Below the pieces are notes generated by a model. That model was not told the DNA's origin and did not search any database. It worked only from the letters and a program-made list of their open reading frames with translations. DNA of 64,000 nt from DASXHD01 sp036488725 (lineage in GTDB: Bacteria; Myxococcota_A; Polyangia; Polyangiales; Polyangiaceae). Position numbers and translations under genes: made by a program. Below are positions 23,944-32,781 of the stretch, piece by piece. How positions within the stretch are numbered: position 1 is the stretch's first letter; each line of letters starts with the position of its first letter. The stretch is taken from positions 20,076-84,075 of the forward strand of contig DASXHD010000057.1 in assembly GCA_036488725.1 (NCBI GenBank), written 5' to 3'.

Positions 23944-25151
23944 TGCTGCTCTCCGAGCATGTCCTCGCGCAGCGGCGTGACGGCAAGCTCGTCCTTCGGG
24001 CGTTCGACGCGAAGATGCGTGCGCGCGCCGAGTCGATGGCCGGCGAGCTCGTCGCGATCGCCAAGAGCCACCTCGGCGCGCCGCGCGCCGAGCTCGAGAC
24101 TGCGCTCGCGGCGGTCGACGCGGGCAACGCCGAGGTGAAGATCCGAGCGGGGCTCACGAAGCTGCTCCTCGATCGATGCACGTTCGAGTCGGAGCCGCCG
24201 ATGCCGCCGGAGGAGCTGCGCGCCGAGATTTTCACGCGCGCGGCGGCCGTGCGGCGCGAGCACGGGCGGGTCGATCGCGACGCGCTCTTGCTCCGCGTGG
24301 CCGAAGAAAAGTCGATGCCGCCCGACGTGCTCGAACGCGCGCTCTACGCGGATCTCAAAGGCGCGCATCGCGTCGTTGCGGTCGAGGCCGCGCCGCACGC
24401 GCTCGCCGAAGAGCTCGTCTCGGGGCAGGCGCAGGCCGTGCTGCTCCGGGCGGAGCGCGTCGTCGCGCGCGTCGTGTGTCGGTCGCCCGGCGCGCTCCGC
24501 GCGCTCTTTCGTGCGCTCAAGTTCCATCGGCTCTTGTTCACCGCGCTCCGCGACGGCGACGCGCACGTCATTTCCATCGACGGGCCGATGAGTCTCTTCG
24601 AATCGGGCACGAAATACGGGCCTCGTCTCGCGATGGCGCTCCGCGCGCTCGAAGCGTGCGACTCGCTCGAGCTCGAAGCGATCGTGCGCTGGGGCAAGGA
24701 GAGGACCGAGCTCGTCTTTCGTCACGAGCATCGGCTCGCCGGGCGCGCCGACGAAGCGGAGCCGCCGCTGCCGGAAGAAGTCGAAGCGCTGCGGAGCGCG
24801 CTCGCCCGCGGCGACTTCGCGCTCACGGTGAAGCGAAGCGACGCGATCCTCACGCTGCCCGGCGTCGGCACGTGCGTGCCCGATCTGGAGCTCGCGGGCG
24901 AGGGCGGGCGCGTCGCGTACGTGGAGGTCCTCGGGTTTTGGAGCCGCGACGCGGTTTGGCGGCGCATCGAGCTCGCGCAGCGCGGGCTCGGCGCGCGCGT
25001 CGTATTTTGCGTGAGCTCGCGATTGCGCGTGAGCGAAGAGGCGCTTCCGGAAGACGTGCCCGCCGCGCTCTACGTCTACAAGGGCACGATGAGCGCGCGC
25101 GCCGTCGCCGAGCGCGCCAAGACGCTCCTCGCGCGGCCGCTTCGCGGATGA
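23943..25151 (+). CDS. DUF790 nuclease, Bax1-like partner of XPB helicase
   Basis: The 402-residue protein matches the DUF790 family, which includes archaeal Bax1, an XPB-binding endonuclease of nucleotide excision repair. Evidence is the mid-protein motif HVISIDGPMSLFESGTKYG and the C-terminal PD-(D/E)xK core (VPDLELAGEGG then YVEVLGFWSRD), which hold the predicted metal-binding Asp and Glu. The N-terminal half is helical. The partner XPB-type helicase lies ~18 kb away (42905-44269) rather than adjacent. A TTG three bases upstream is an alternative start. Confidence 0.87.
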   Translation: MLLSEHVLAQRRDGKLVLRAFDAKMRARAESMAGELVAIAKSHLGAPRAELETALAAVDAGNAEVKIRAGLTKLLLDRCTFESEPPMPPEELRAEIFTRAAAVRREHGRVDRDALLLRVAEEKSMPPDVLERALYADLKGAHRVVAVEAAPHALAEELVSGQAQAVLLRAERVVARVVCRSPGALRALFRALKFHRLLFTALRDGDAHVISIDGPMSLFESGTKYGPRLAMALRALEACDSLELEAIVRWGKERTELVFRHEHRLAGRADEAEPPLPEEVEALRSALARGDFALTVKRSDAILTLPGVGTCVPDLELAGEGGRVAYVEVLGFWSRDAVWRRIELAQRGLGARVVFCVSSRLRVSEEALPEDVPAALYVYKGTMSARAVAERAKTLLARPLRG

Positions 25152-25184
25152 CGCGCCAAACGTCGTATGTTGGCGCGTGACGCC

Positions 25185-26555
25185 ATGGTCGAGCCTTACG
25201 ACGTCGTTCCGTACACCAATCACGCTTACGCCGAGAGTCACCCCGATCGGCTCGCGGTCGTCGCGCGGCTGAATCGCTTCGAGCCGCCGGCGCTCGAGTC
25301 GGCGCGCGTGCTCGAGATCGCGTGCGGCCGCGGCGGCAACCTGATTCCGATGGCCGCGGGCATGCCGCGCGCGACGTTCGTCGGCGCCGATCGCTCCACG
25401 CGGCAGATCGAAGAAGCGAGCGCGGTGGCGCGCGCGACCGGGCTCGAGCACGTGACGTTTCGCGCGGCCGACTTCGAGACGATCGCGCCGAGCGAGCCGT
25501 TCGATTACGTCATCGCGCACGGGCTGTGGTCGTGGATCTCGCTCGATGCGAGGCGCGCGCTCTTCCGCGTGATCGCGAGCGTGCTCGCGCCGCACGGCAT
25601 CGCGTACGTGAGCTTCAACGTGCTACCCGGGTGGTACGAGCGTCTCGCTGCGCGAGATTATTTGCGCGCTTTCGCAACGCCGGCGACCGCGAAGAAGGCG
25701 CTCGGCGATCTCATCGCGCTCGTCTGGCCCGAAGAGGCCGCGTACAAAGCCTCGCTCGCGCGCGTGGCGGCGCGCATCGCCGAGACCGACGAGGCGTACG
25801 TCACGCACGAGTATTTTTCGTCGGCGCATCACCCGGCGACCGTCGGCGAATTTCTCGACGAGGCGGGCGCCGCCGGCCTGCGATATCTCGGCGACGCGAT
25901 CGCGCAAGACACCGCGCTCGAGCTCGCACCGCCCGAGCTGTTCGAGCGCGCCGCGAAGGCGGGCGTGCGGGACGCGCAGCAGCTCGTCGATTTCGCGCGC
26001 GCGACGGCGTTTCGACGCGCGCTCCTCGTACGCGCCGATGCAGGCGGGAGCTTTGCGCCGTCGCTCGACGCGGCCGCCCTCGACGCGATGACCGCGACGA
26101 GCCGGCTCCGGCCGGGCCACGCTCCCGACGAGGTGATCGCCGGCGACCTCACGGTTCAAATCACCGACGCGGCGCGTCCAGCGCTCGCCGCGATCGCGCG
26201 TGCTGCTCCTCGGGCGGCCGCGATCGATCCGACTTGGTCGCAGGAGCTCTTCGATCTATGGCTCGTCACGCGCGCGATCGATCTGCACCTCCATGCACCG
26301 CCGCTCGACGATGGCTCCGCGACGCGTCCTCGCGCGTGCCCGGTGGCGCGGTGGCACGCCGGCCGCGGCGGACCGATCACGAACCGCTGGCACCACGAGA
26401 TCGTCTTTCGCGACGAGATCACGCGTCGTGTGCTCGCGGCGCTCGATGGAACGCGCACCGCCGACGACGTGGCCAGCGCCCTCGGCGAGCCCGGCGATCT
26501 CGTGCGCGCCGCGATCGCCCAGCTCGCGAGCCTCGCGCTCCTCATTCCGGCGTGA
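25185..26555 (+). CDS. SAM-dependent methyltransferase with PKMT-type regulatory domain
   Basis: The protein has 456 residues from ATG 25185; an in-frame ATG at 25167 would add six. The N-terminus (YDVVPYTNHAYAESHPDRLA) is characteristic of methyltransferases with the regulatory domain first seen in rickettsial protein-lysine methyltransferases. The SAM-binding motif is VLEIACGRGGNLIPMA, with FVGADRS as motif II and FDYVIAHGLWSW following. The middle and C-terminal regions (YVTHEYFS, NRWHHEIVFRDEITRRVLAALDG) fit the regulatory and winged-helix-like parts. A protein-lysine or small-molecule substrate is possible. It converges on the BAAT gene with one base between stops. Confidence 0.85.
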   Translation: MVEPYDVVPYTNHAYAESHPDRLAVVARLNRFEPPALESARVLEIACGRGGNLIPMAAGMPRATFVGADRSTRQIEEASAVARATGLEHVTFRAADFETIAPSEPFDYVIAHGLWSWISLDARRALFRVIASVLAPHGIAYVSFNVLPGWYERLAARDYLRAFATPATAKKALGDLIALVWPEEAAYKASLARVAARIAETDEAYVTHEYFSSAHHPATVGEFLDEAGAAGLRYLGDAIAQDTALELAPPELFERAAKAGVRDAQQLVDFARATAFRRALLVRADAGGSFAPSLDAAALDAMTATSRLRPGHAPDEVIAGDLTVQITDAARPALAAIARAAPRAAAIDPTWSQELFDLWLVTRAIDLHLHAPPLDDGSATRPRACPVARWHAGRGGPITNRWHHEIVFRDEITRRVLAALDGTRTADDVASALGEPGDLVRAAIAQLASLALLIPA

Positions 26556-26556
26556 A

Positions 26557-27930
26557 TCAGAGATTCGCCGCGAAGAAGGCGCGCTCGCGGTCGTCTGCGT
26601 CGCGCGCGGCGTGCGAGATGCCTGCCGCCGTGCCGCCGAGCGCGAGCTGCGACGTGCCGTCGAGAACGTGCATCGCGCTCGTCGTCGGCACGCCGACGTT
26701 GAACGCGTAGACGTCGTGCCCGGCGTCGGGATAGCAGACGAGCGTGTCGCCGTATTTCGAGGTGTGACCGGCGGCGTCGAGACGCGTCTTCGCGTAGCCG
26801 GCGAGATCGCACGACGGCCATAGCTCGTCGCTCGCGCCGCCGAACATCAAAATCGGCCCGTTGGTTTTTTCGACGCGCGTCGTCGCCGCGTCGAGATCGG
26901 CCGGGCTCGCGGCCGCGATGTCGGCGACGAATGCCGCGCGCTCGGACATCGCGACGACGCCGTCCGGCTCGGTCACGTTGCTCTCGGCCATCGAGCTCGA
27001 CGGCAGATACGCGATCGGCTGGCCCTGATACGTCCACGCCGGCGCGATTGCCCAGTCGGACCATCCGGGCCAGACGATGCCGCTCGGGAGCTCGGCGACG
27101 ACCGCCGTCACGTTCGAAAACGTCGCGCCGAGCAGGAGCGCGAGCTCGCCGCCGCGAGATCCGCCGACGACCGCGAGCTTTCCCGGCGCGACCTCGGGCT
27201 GCGCCGCGACCCAATCGAACGCCGTCGAAAAATATTCGAGCGGGACTTCGTCGAGCGTCGAGGGCAACCCTTTCGCGCCGAAATACGCGAGACCGAGCGA
27301 CGGATAGCCGAGCGACGCGAAGTACATCGCTTGCGACTTGCCGCTCGAGAGACCGCCCTCCGACCCGCCGAACGTCACGATCGCACCGCGCGGCGCGCCG
27401 CTCTTCGCGCAGTAATAACCGACGAGACCGCCATCGGTGACGTCGCGGCACGTGACGTCGCCGGTCACCGCGAGCCGTTCGAGCTGACCGGTCGCGACCG
27501 TCGCGCCGTCCACGTCGACGCTCAGGCGAAGCGCGAACGGATCGTCTTTCGGATCGTCGGGCGAGGTCGAAGGTGTCATCGACCAGACGATTCCGTCGGC
27601 GTCGGCGCCCGCGTAGCTGCCGGAGAGCGGCGCGCTCGTCGCGAGATCGACGCCCCCGTTTTCATCGGCCGCGAACGTCGCGCTCGCGCCCCAACCGGTG
27701 AATCGCGCAGTGACCGTCGCTTGCGCGAGCGGCGCGAGCCCGGTCACGCGAATGTCGAGCGCGTCGGCCCAAAGCATCTGCGTGACCGCGACCGGCGACG
27801 AGCCGGACACGTCGAAGAAAGTGACCGCCGGGATTTGCGGCGTCGCAGCGTCACCGGGCTCCGCCGAAGATCCTCCGCACGCAACCGCGAGCACCGCGAA
27901 CGCCGCCACGAAGCATCGACCAAGGCCCAT
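26557..27930 (-). CDS. BAAT-type acyltransferase/thioesterase lipoprotein (alpha/beta hydrolase)
   Basis: This 457-residue protein has a lipobox (FAVLAVACGG). An N-terminal Ig-like domain (~50-160) as in acyl-CoA thioesterase/BAAT proteins is followed by an alpha/beta hydrolase domain. The candidate triad is the nucleophile Ser in VVGGSRGGELALLLG, Asp in FGGASDELWPS and His in YPDAGHDVYAFN. The family conjugates or hydrolyses acyl thioesters, but here the protein is exported, so the substrate probably differs. Ser replaces the Cys seen in the mammalian N-acyltransferase, favouring hydrolase activity. Confidence 0.83.
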   Translation of the reverse strand: MGLGRCFVAAFAVLAVACGGSSAEPGDAATPQIPAVTFFDVSGSSPVAVTQMLWADALDIRVTGLAPLAQATVTARFTGWGASATFAADENGGVDLATSAPLSGSYAGADADGIVWSMTPSTSPDDPKDDPFALRLSVDVDGATVATGQLERLAVTGDVTCRDVTDGGLVGYYCAKSGAPRGAIVTFGGSEGGLSSGKSQAMYFASLGYPSLGLAYFGAKGLPSTLDEVPLEYFSTAFDWVAAQPEVAPGKLAVVGGSRGGELALLLGATFSNVTAVVAELPSGIVWPGWSDWAIAPAWTYQGQPIAYLPSSSMAESNVTEPDGVVAMSERAAFVADIAAASPADLDAATTRVEKTNGPILMFGGASDELWPSCDLAGYAKTRLDAAGHTSKYGDTLVCYPDAGHDVYAFNVGVPTTSAMHVLDGTSQLALGGTAAGISHAARDADDRERAFFAANL

Positions 27931-28008
27931 CGCCTCGAGCTCAGCAACTTGCGTGCCCTGCGCGTCGCTCGGGAAAAATCGTGCGGCCGTCAGATCTCTA
28001 ACGCCGAC

Positions 28009-29310
28009 TCACGTGCCGCGAGGACGCGCGGGCGGAAGCGCCTGCGTCGGCGCCGCGGGCGCGGGCTCCTGCTGCACCATCGGACCGGACGTGATCACCT
28101 TCGCCGCCATGAGCGTCTGAACGACGCGCAGCACGTCGTCGGACGCCGTCGCCACCGCGCTGTGCTCGCCGTTTCCGCCGCTCGTCCCGAAGTTGACGAA
28201 CTGGCTGTTCGAGAGCGCCGCCGCGACCTGCTGCGTGAGCTCGGGCGCGAGCTCGAGTCGCCGCAGATCGAGATACGCGCCGCCCGCTTCGACGAGCGCG
28301 ATCGCCTTCCGCCGAATCGCCTCGGCCTCCGCTTCGGCGATCGAGCGAATGCGCGCGGCCTGCGCGCGACCTTCGGCCTCTTGCGCGATGAGGTTTTGCT
28401 CCGCGTCGGCGCGCGCCTGCGTGATCTGCGACGCGTTGAGCTCGGCCTCGCGTTTTTGGCGAACCGCCGCTTGCTTCTCGGCTTCGGCCTTCGCGACCGA
28501 CGCGGCGTTCGATGCAATTTGCATGTTGAGCGCGCGCTCCTGGTCGTTCACTTTCTGCGCCGCTTCGAGCTGCGCGATGCGAGCGCGCTGCTCCTCTTGC
28601 GCTTGGACGACGTCGGCGTCCGCTTTCGCGCGCGCCGCCGACTCGCGCCGCCGCGCCTCGGCGACCTCGCTGAGCACCGCTTTGATGTTCAAGCTGTTGA
28701 ACGAGAGCCCGAGATCCATGAGCTCGCGCGAGCACGCGTCTTTGATGATGACCGCGAGCTCGTCGTCCTCGCCGCGCGGCACCACCGCGAGGTCGCTCGA
28801 CTGCGCGACTGCGAGCGCCGCGCTTGGCGGCGGCGCGATGGTCGTTCGCACGTTGAAGAGCTGATCGTGCTTGAGCAAGTTGATCGCGCGGCGACCGGCC
28901 GACGAGAGCACGTCGGTCAAGGTCGAGAGCTGCTCGCCCTGCGACTTCGAGAAAAATTTGTTGGCGGCGGTGTTCACCATCGCTTCGTCTTCGCCCACGC
29001 TCACGATCGCCGACGCGCGCACGGTGACCTTCACTGGCGCGGAGCGCCCGTTGGGATCGATGTCCGCCGTCTGGTCGGTGATCTCGATGTCGACGTTGAT
29101 CGCTTGCGCCGGGATGGTCCGTATCTGCGTGATGACCGGCACGATCAGCGCCTTGCACGGACCGCGATAGATGCGCAGGTTTCGGCCGCGGCTGGCGAGA
29201 AGGATCTCGCCGGCGTCGACGCTGCGAAGAAACGTGGTGATCATCACCATCGTCAAGAGGACGACGACGAGGACGACGACGCCTGCGATGATCAACGAGA
29301 GCTCGGGCAT
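28009..29310 (-). CDS. flotillin-like SPFH membrane protein
   Basis: The 433-residue protein has one N-terminal membrane helix (LIIAGVVVLVVVLLTMVMI), an SPFH/band-7 domain (~40-240, including ADIDPNGRSAPVKVTV and FSKSQGEQLSTLTDV) and a long coiled-coil region rich in Ala/Glu repeats (~240-370), the layout of flotillins. A Pro/Ala tail closes it. Flotillins organise membrane microdomains and assist secretion or division. Its 5' end overlaps the NfeD-like gene by 19 bases, the usual partner, so the pair is an operon. Confidence 0.9.
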   Translation of the reverse strand: MPELSLIIAGVVVLVVVLLTMVMITTFLRSVDAGEILLASRGRNLRIYRGPCKALIVPVITQIRTIPAQAINVDIEITDQTADIDPNGRSAPVKVTVRASAIVSVGEDEAMVNTAANKFFSKSQGEQLSTLTDVLSSAGRRAINLLKHDQLFNVRTTIAPPPSAALAVAQSSDLAVVPRGEDDELAVIIKDACSRELMDLGLSFNSLNIKAVLSEVAEARRRESAARAKADADVVQAQEEQRARIAQLEAAQKVNDQERALNMQIASNAASVAKAEAEKQAAVRQKREAELNASQITQARADAEQNLIAQEAEGRAQAARIRSIAEAEAEAIRRKAIALVEAGGAYLDLRRLELAPELTQQVAAALSNSQFVNFGTSGGNGEHSAVATASDDVLRVVQTLMAAKVITSGPMVQQEPAPAAPTQALPPARPRGT

Positions 29311-29987
29311 GGTTTCTCCTGGGAAATGTCGAGGACCGTCACGATGACGCGCTCGCGCGGAGCATCGACTTCTTCGACGCGCACGCGATCGCCCACGCGA
29401 ACGGGCAAGTTGGATTGATCTTGGCGGAGCGTCGCCGAAAGCTGGACGACGCGTCCGTCGCGCACGACCGACACGAGACCGCGCCCGTTGCGAAACGGCA
29501 CCACGGCTTTCGCCTCGGTCATGAGGATGTGCTCGAGCGGCGAGCTCGGCTGACCTTCGAAACGGAAGAGAAGGTTCCAGACCGGCCGCACGAGAAAACG
29601 CTCGACGAGGAGCGCAGGCAGCGCCGCGAGGAGCGCCGCGGAAAGCACGCGCATGTGACCCGCGTGGACGAGCGCGTTTCCGAACGCGCCGTAGAGCGCG
29701 AGCACGCTGCAGATCGCGCGCGGCGACGGAACGAACAAGAGCACGCGCTCGATCGGCGTCTCGGCGGCGAGGCTCTTGTCTCCGGCGCTCGCGGCCCCGG
29801 CGACGCCGCTCGCGTCGGTGACCATCGCGGATTTTCCACCGCCGCCACGCGCCACGAGTTTCGCGCCGCGACCGAGCATGCGTCCGCCGTGCGCATGAGC
29901 ATGGTGTCCGTGGCCGTGTCGCCCGAAGGCCGGCATCGCCATGAAGAACAGGCCCGCGAGGCCTACGACCATGAGTGTGATGAACAT
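29292..29987 (-). CDS. NfeD-like membrane protein with OB fold, flotillin partner
   Basis: This 231-residue protein has an N-terminal membrane helix (FITLMVVGLAGLFFMAMPAF), a His/Gly-rich segment (~22-45), two or three further hydrophobic segments (~85-140) and a C-terminal small beta-barrel (LMTEAKAVVPFRNGRGLVSV to RVIVTVLDI) like the NfeD OB domain. NfeD proteins accompany flotillins and are thought to adapt them to the membrane. The overlap with the flotillin gene supports this. The His-rich stretch HGHGHHAHAHGG could bind metal. Confidence 0.8.
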   Translation of the reverse strand: MFITLMVVGLAGLFFMAMPAFGRHGHGHHAHAHGGRMLGRGAKLVARGGGGKSAMVTDASGVAGAASAGDKSLAAETPIERVLLFVPSPRAICSVLALYGAFGNALVHAGHMRVLSAALLAALPALLVERFLVRPVWNLLFRFEGQPSSPLEHILMTEAKAVVPFRNGRGLVSVVRDGRVVQLSATLRQDQSNLPVRVGDRVRVEEVDAPRERVIVTVLDISQEKPCPSSR

Positions 29988-30025
29988 CCGCGGAGCAGCT
30001 TCACGCTAGCACTCCGCGCGGTGCT

Positions 30026-30604
30026 TCAGAACGCAGCCGTGAAAATCGGAGAAATCGGCACAGCCGGCAGCGCCGCGCGCTCGGTCGTCGCGAACACAGC
30101 CGCGCGCGACTGGACGTTGTTCGACAAGATCACGATCGCCGGAATGCCCGTCGCCAATCCGCCCGTCGCCGACACGATTCCCGCGAGCCCGAGGAGCGCG
30201 CCGCCGATTCCAAAATCGCCCGAGCCAGCGGCGACGGCGCCACCCGCCAAGAACGCCGCGCCGGTCGTCAAGACGCCGCTCACGATCATGAGCACGAGCC
30301 CGCTCACGTAGCCGCCCGCCGTGCGTCGCTTCACCGTGACGGTCGCGGCTCGGGTGGCCGGCAGATGAAACGCGTTCGACGCGCGCAGGCCGTCGCCGTC
30401 GAGCTCGTATCGGTTGCTCGTCGAGAGCGCGCGGTCGCACGGCGCGCGGCAAACTTCGGTCGCGCGACCGCCGGGCTCGACGCGCTTCAAGACGACGTCG
30501 GAGCCCGAGTCGACGTGCACGACGGGCGCCGTGTCCTCCGCGCGGGCAGACGATCCGAGAGCCAACGTTCCGAGAACCACGGCGACGGCGAATCGATTCT
30601 TCAT
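30026..30604 (-). CDS. exported protein with two membrane segments and CxxPC motif
   Basis: The protein has 192 residues from ATG 30604, which starts a signal peptide (MKNRFAVAVVLGTLALGSSARA). A domain with VCRAPCDRALSTSNRYELDG follows; this recurring myxobacterial module has a disulfide-like C.APC motif. Two hydrophobic Gly-rich segments (~115-160) then cross the membrane. The function is unknown. It is immediately downstream of the two lipoprotein genes on the same strand but separated by 78 bases. Confidence 0.65.
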   Translation of the reverse strand: MKNRFAVAVVLGTLALGSSARAEDTAPVVHVDSGSDVVLKRVEPGGRATEVCRAPCDRALSTSNRYELDGDGLRASNAFHLPATRAATVTVKRRTAGGYVSGLVLMIVSGVLTTGAAFLAGGAVAAGSGDFGIGGALLGLAGIVSATGGLATGIPAIVILSNNVQSRAAVFATTERAALPAVPISPIFTAAF

Positions 30605-30683
30605 GCGCGGACTAAACGCCGTCGCTCGCGCTCGCGCCACGGACGTGCGACGAGCGGCGCGGTCGGCGCGACGAGCGGCCGCG

Positions 30684-32039
30684 TCAGTTCGGCTGCGGAA
30701 CCGGCGGTGGCTTGGCGTCGTCGATGACGCACGCTGCGAGGTCGAAGAACATGAACTCGAGCGATGCTTCTTGCTCGGTGAGGCTCAGCGTCGAGGTGCT
30801 TCCGACGTGAAGGTCGGCGAGCACCGCGCGGCCGCAACGCTTGTCGGGATCGGCCGTCGTCGGCGTGTTGATCGAAATGTACGCAGGGATCTGATCGCTC
30901 GAATCGTAAATCCACTGCTGCGACAGCCCCGGCTTCGTGCTCGCGATGTCCTCGACGATGCTCGTCGCCGGATCGATCGGCACGCTGCCGTACGCGTCGC
31001 TCGGAAAGACGCCGTGCATCCAATCGGCCATCGCCTTGCCTTTCGGAAACGACGTGTCGATCGCCCACGGTCCCGGCCCGGGGATCCCCCAATCGCTCGC
31101 CCAGTTCGCGGCGTTTTTCATGTCCGCCGCGGCGGGCTCGGTCGCGCCCTCGTCGAGCAGGCCGTCGAAAAAATTGATTTGATAGTGCGACCCGAAGAAG
31201 CGTCCGCCGGCGTTCAGATACGCGTCGAGATTCGTGTGCGCGGTGTTCCCTCGCGGATACGGGCCGCACTCGCACGAGTTGATGAGGATGTCGTACTGGC
31301 TCATCGCGTTGGCGTCGTCCCAAAACGCGTACGCGTCGGTCGAGCCAGTGAGCGGAAAATCGGATTGCTTGCCTTGATAGACGTGCACCGCGCCGCTCCC
31401 GCTCGACGAGGTAAACTCGGTCGGGTCGATGCCGACCTTCGCGAACAGATCGTTCATTGGGTCGCAACCGGTCGAGAGCGCGATGCGCGGCATGTCGCCT
31501 TCGCTCTGCTTGGCCGGCAAGCGAAGTCGATCGCTCGGCGTCGCCGAATTCGGGAACGGATTGTCCTGACACGCGACGACCGGCGACGGCATCGTGTACG
31601 CGCGCCGCCACTTTCCGATTTGGACGACCAGCGGAATGTCTTGTCCAACGGGCACGTCGGTCAGCGTGAATTTGCCGTTCGCGTCGCTGAGCGTCACGGC
31701 GACGACGTTGCTGATCGTGGCCGCGCAGACGTCGCAGCTCGGGCCGTGCTTGATCACGGGAAGCGGATCGTTCGGAAACTTCGGGATGTAGACGAGCGCG
31801 TCGTAGAGCGGGTTGTTGCCGCCGGGATCGTAGACCGTGCCGGAGATCGTCGTGTGCGCGCCGCCGTCGCAGGCGACGACCTCGCACGTGAGGCCGCAAC
31901 CCGCCTCCGCGCCGGCGTCCGGAAATGCGGGCGCGTCGAAGACGGTGCCTGAGTCGGTCGACGCGCCGGCGTCGCCGTCGAAGCGATTGCTTCCGCACGC
32001 GGTCACGCTCAAAAGCGCGGCGACCACGAGCGCTCTCAT
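30684..32039 (-). CDS. Cys-rich lipoprotein with carboxypeptidase-regulatory-like domain, paralogue B
   Basis: This 451-residue protein has a lipobox (ALLSVTACGS), a short Asp/Ala linker and the Cys cluster CGLTCEVVACDGG. A regulatory-like beta-sandwich (LYDALVYIPKFPNDPLPV, GKFTLTDVPVGQDIPLVVQ) is followed by a C-terminal domain (MSQYDILINSCECG, YLNAGGRFFGSHYQ). Blocks, order and C-terminus match paralogue A at 12155-13519, so the genes arose by duplication. It overlaps the upstream lipoprotein gene by four bases (ATGA). The function is unknown; an outer-surface role is inferred from the lipobox. Confidence 0.82.
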   Translation of the reverse strand: MRALVVAALLSVTACGSNRFDGDAGASTDSGTVFDAPAFPDAGAEAGCGLTCEVVACDGGAHTTISGTVYDPGGNNPLYDALVYIPKFPNDPLPVIKHGPSCDVCAATISNVVAVTLSDANGKFTLTDVPVGQDIPLVVQIGKWRRAYTMPSPVVACQDNPFPNSATPSDRLRLPAKQSEGDMPRIALSTGCDPMNDLFAKVGIDPTEFTSSSGSGAVHVYQGKQSDFPLTGSTDAYAFWDDANAMSQYDILINSCECGPYPRGNTAHTNLDAYLNAGGRFFGSHYQINFFDGLLDEGATEPAAADMKNAANWASDWGIPGPGPWAIDTSFPKGKAMADWMHGVFPSDAYGSVPIDPATSIVEDIASTKPGLSQQWIYDSSDQIPAYISINTPTTADPDKRCGRAVLADLHVGSTSTLSLTEQEASLEFMFFDLAACVIDDAKPPPVPQPN

Positions 32040-32740
32040 AGCTGCACGCAGCCGCTGAACGGAAATTGGCTGGACGTATCGCACGCGCCCGCGTCGCCGA
32101 ACGCGCTCTCGAGCCAGAACTCGCGGCACGGCATGTCGGGGTTGTCGTCGTCGGGCCCCGCATCGGTCCACGGGCCTGTCGGATCGGTCGCGCCGGGAAT
32201 GGTGCCGCACTCGGTCACGCACGCCGACTCGCCGCCCCAGCCTGCGTCGACGTCGCACGGGTGACCGTAGATCGCACAGAAATCCTCGCAGATGCTCCCG
32301 CACGCGCCGAAGCCGTACGCTCCTGCGTGCGCGCAGTTGCCGCCGGCGTCGGTCGCGGCGAGCGCGAGGAAGTGGCCCCGGCACGCGAGCGAGTTTCCGC
32401 TCGATGCGTCGGCGCCGGCGTCGTTCGGGATCGTCGCGCACACGGCGAGGCACGTCGCCTTGTCGATGAATTGCGTGTTGCCCCCAGTGCAGAGCGTCGT
32501 GATCGTGTTGCAGTACGCGTCGCAATCGAGCGGGACGACGCCGCCTTCGCCGTCGACTCCGGCGTCGCTCGGCTGCGCGTCGGAGCCCGTGTCGCTCGCG
32601 GTCGCGTCTTTGGTGGCGGAGTCCTGCTCTGTCGCATCGCTCGTCGCGTCGGGCCCGCCGTCGGCGAACGTGACGTCGTCGCCGCACGCGGCGAGAAGAA
32701 TCAGCGCCACGCCCGCCCATTTCCCCTGCGCGTAGGCCAT
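32036..32740 (-). CDS. Cys-rich lipoprotein with duplicated Cys module
   Basis: The 234-residue protein has a lipobox (LILLAACGDD) and a long Asp/Ser/Ala linker to ~70. Two related Cys modules follow. The first opens CDAYCNTITTLC and contains TCLAVC. The second opens CEDFCAIYGHPC and contains ACVTEC. Each module ends with an FL/FW segment and a final Cys (LACRGHFLAL, PCREFWLESAF). It is translationally coupled to paralogue B (ATGA overlap), so the two lipoproteins probably act together. The enzymatic role, if any, is unknown. Confidence 0.75.
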   Translation of the reverse strand: MAYAQGKWAGVALILLAACGDDVTFADGGPDATSDATEQDSATKDATASDTGSDAQPSDAGVDGEGGVVPLDCDAYCNTITTLCTGGNTQFIDKATCLAVCATIPNDAGADASSGNSLACRGHFLALAATDAGGNCAHAGAYGFGACGSICEDFCAIYGHPCDVDAGWGGESACVTECGTIPGATDPTGPWTDAGPDDDNPDMPCREFWLESAFGDAGACDTSSQFPFSGCVQL

Positions 32741-32781
32741 TCACAAAAAGTACCACCGATGACGCGAATCGCCCGCGCTTT

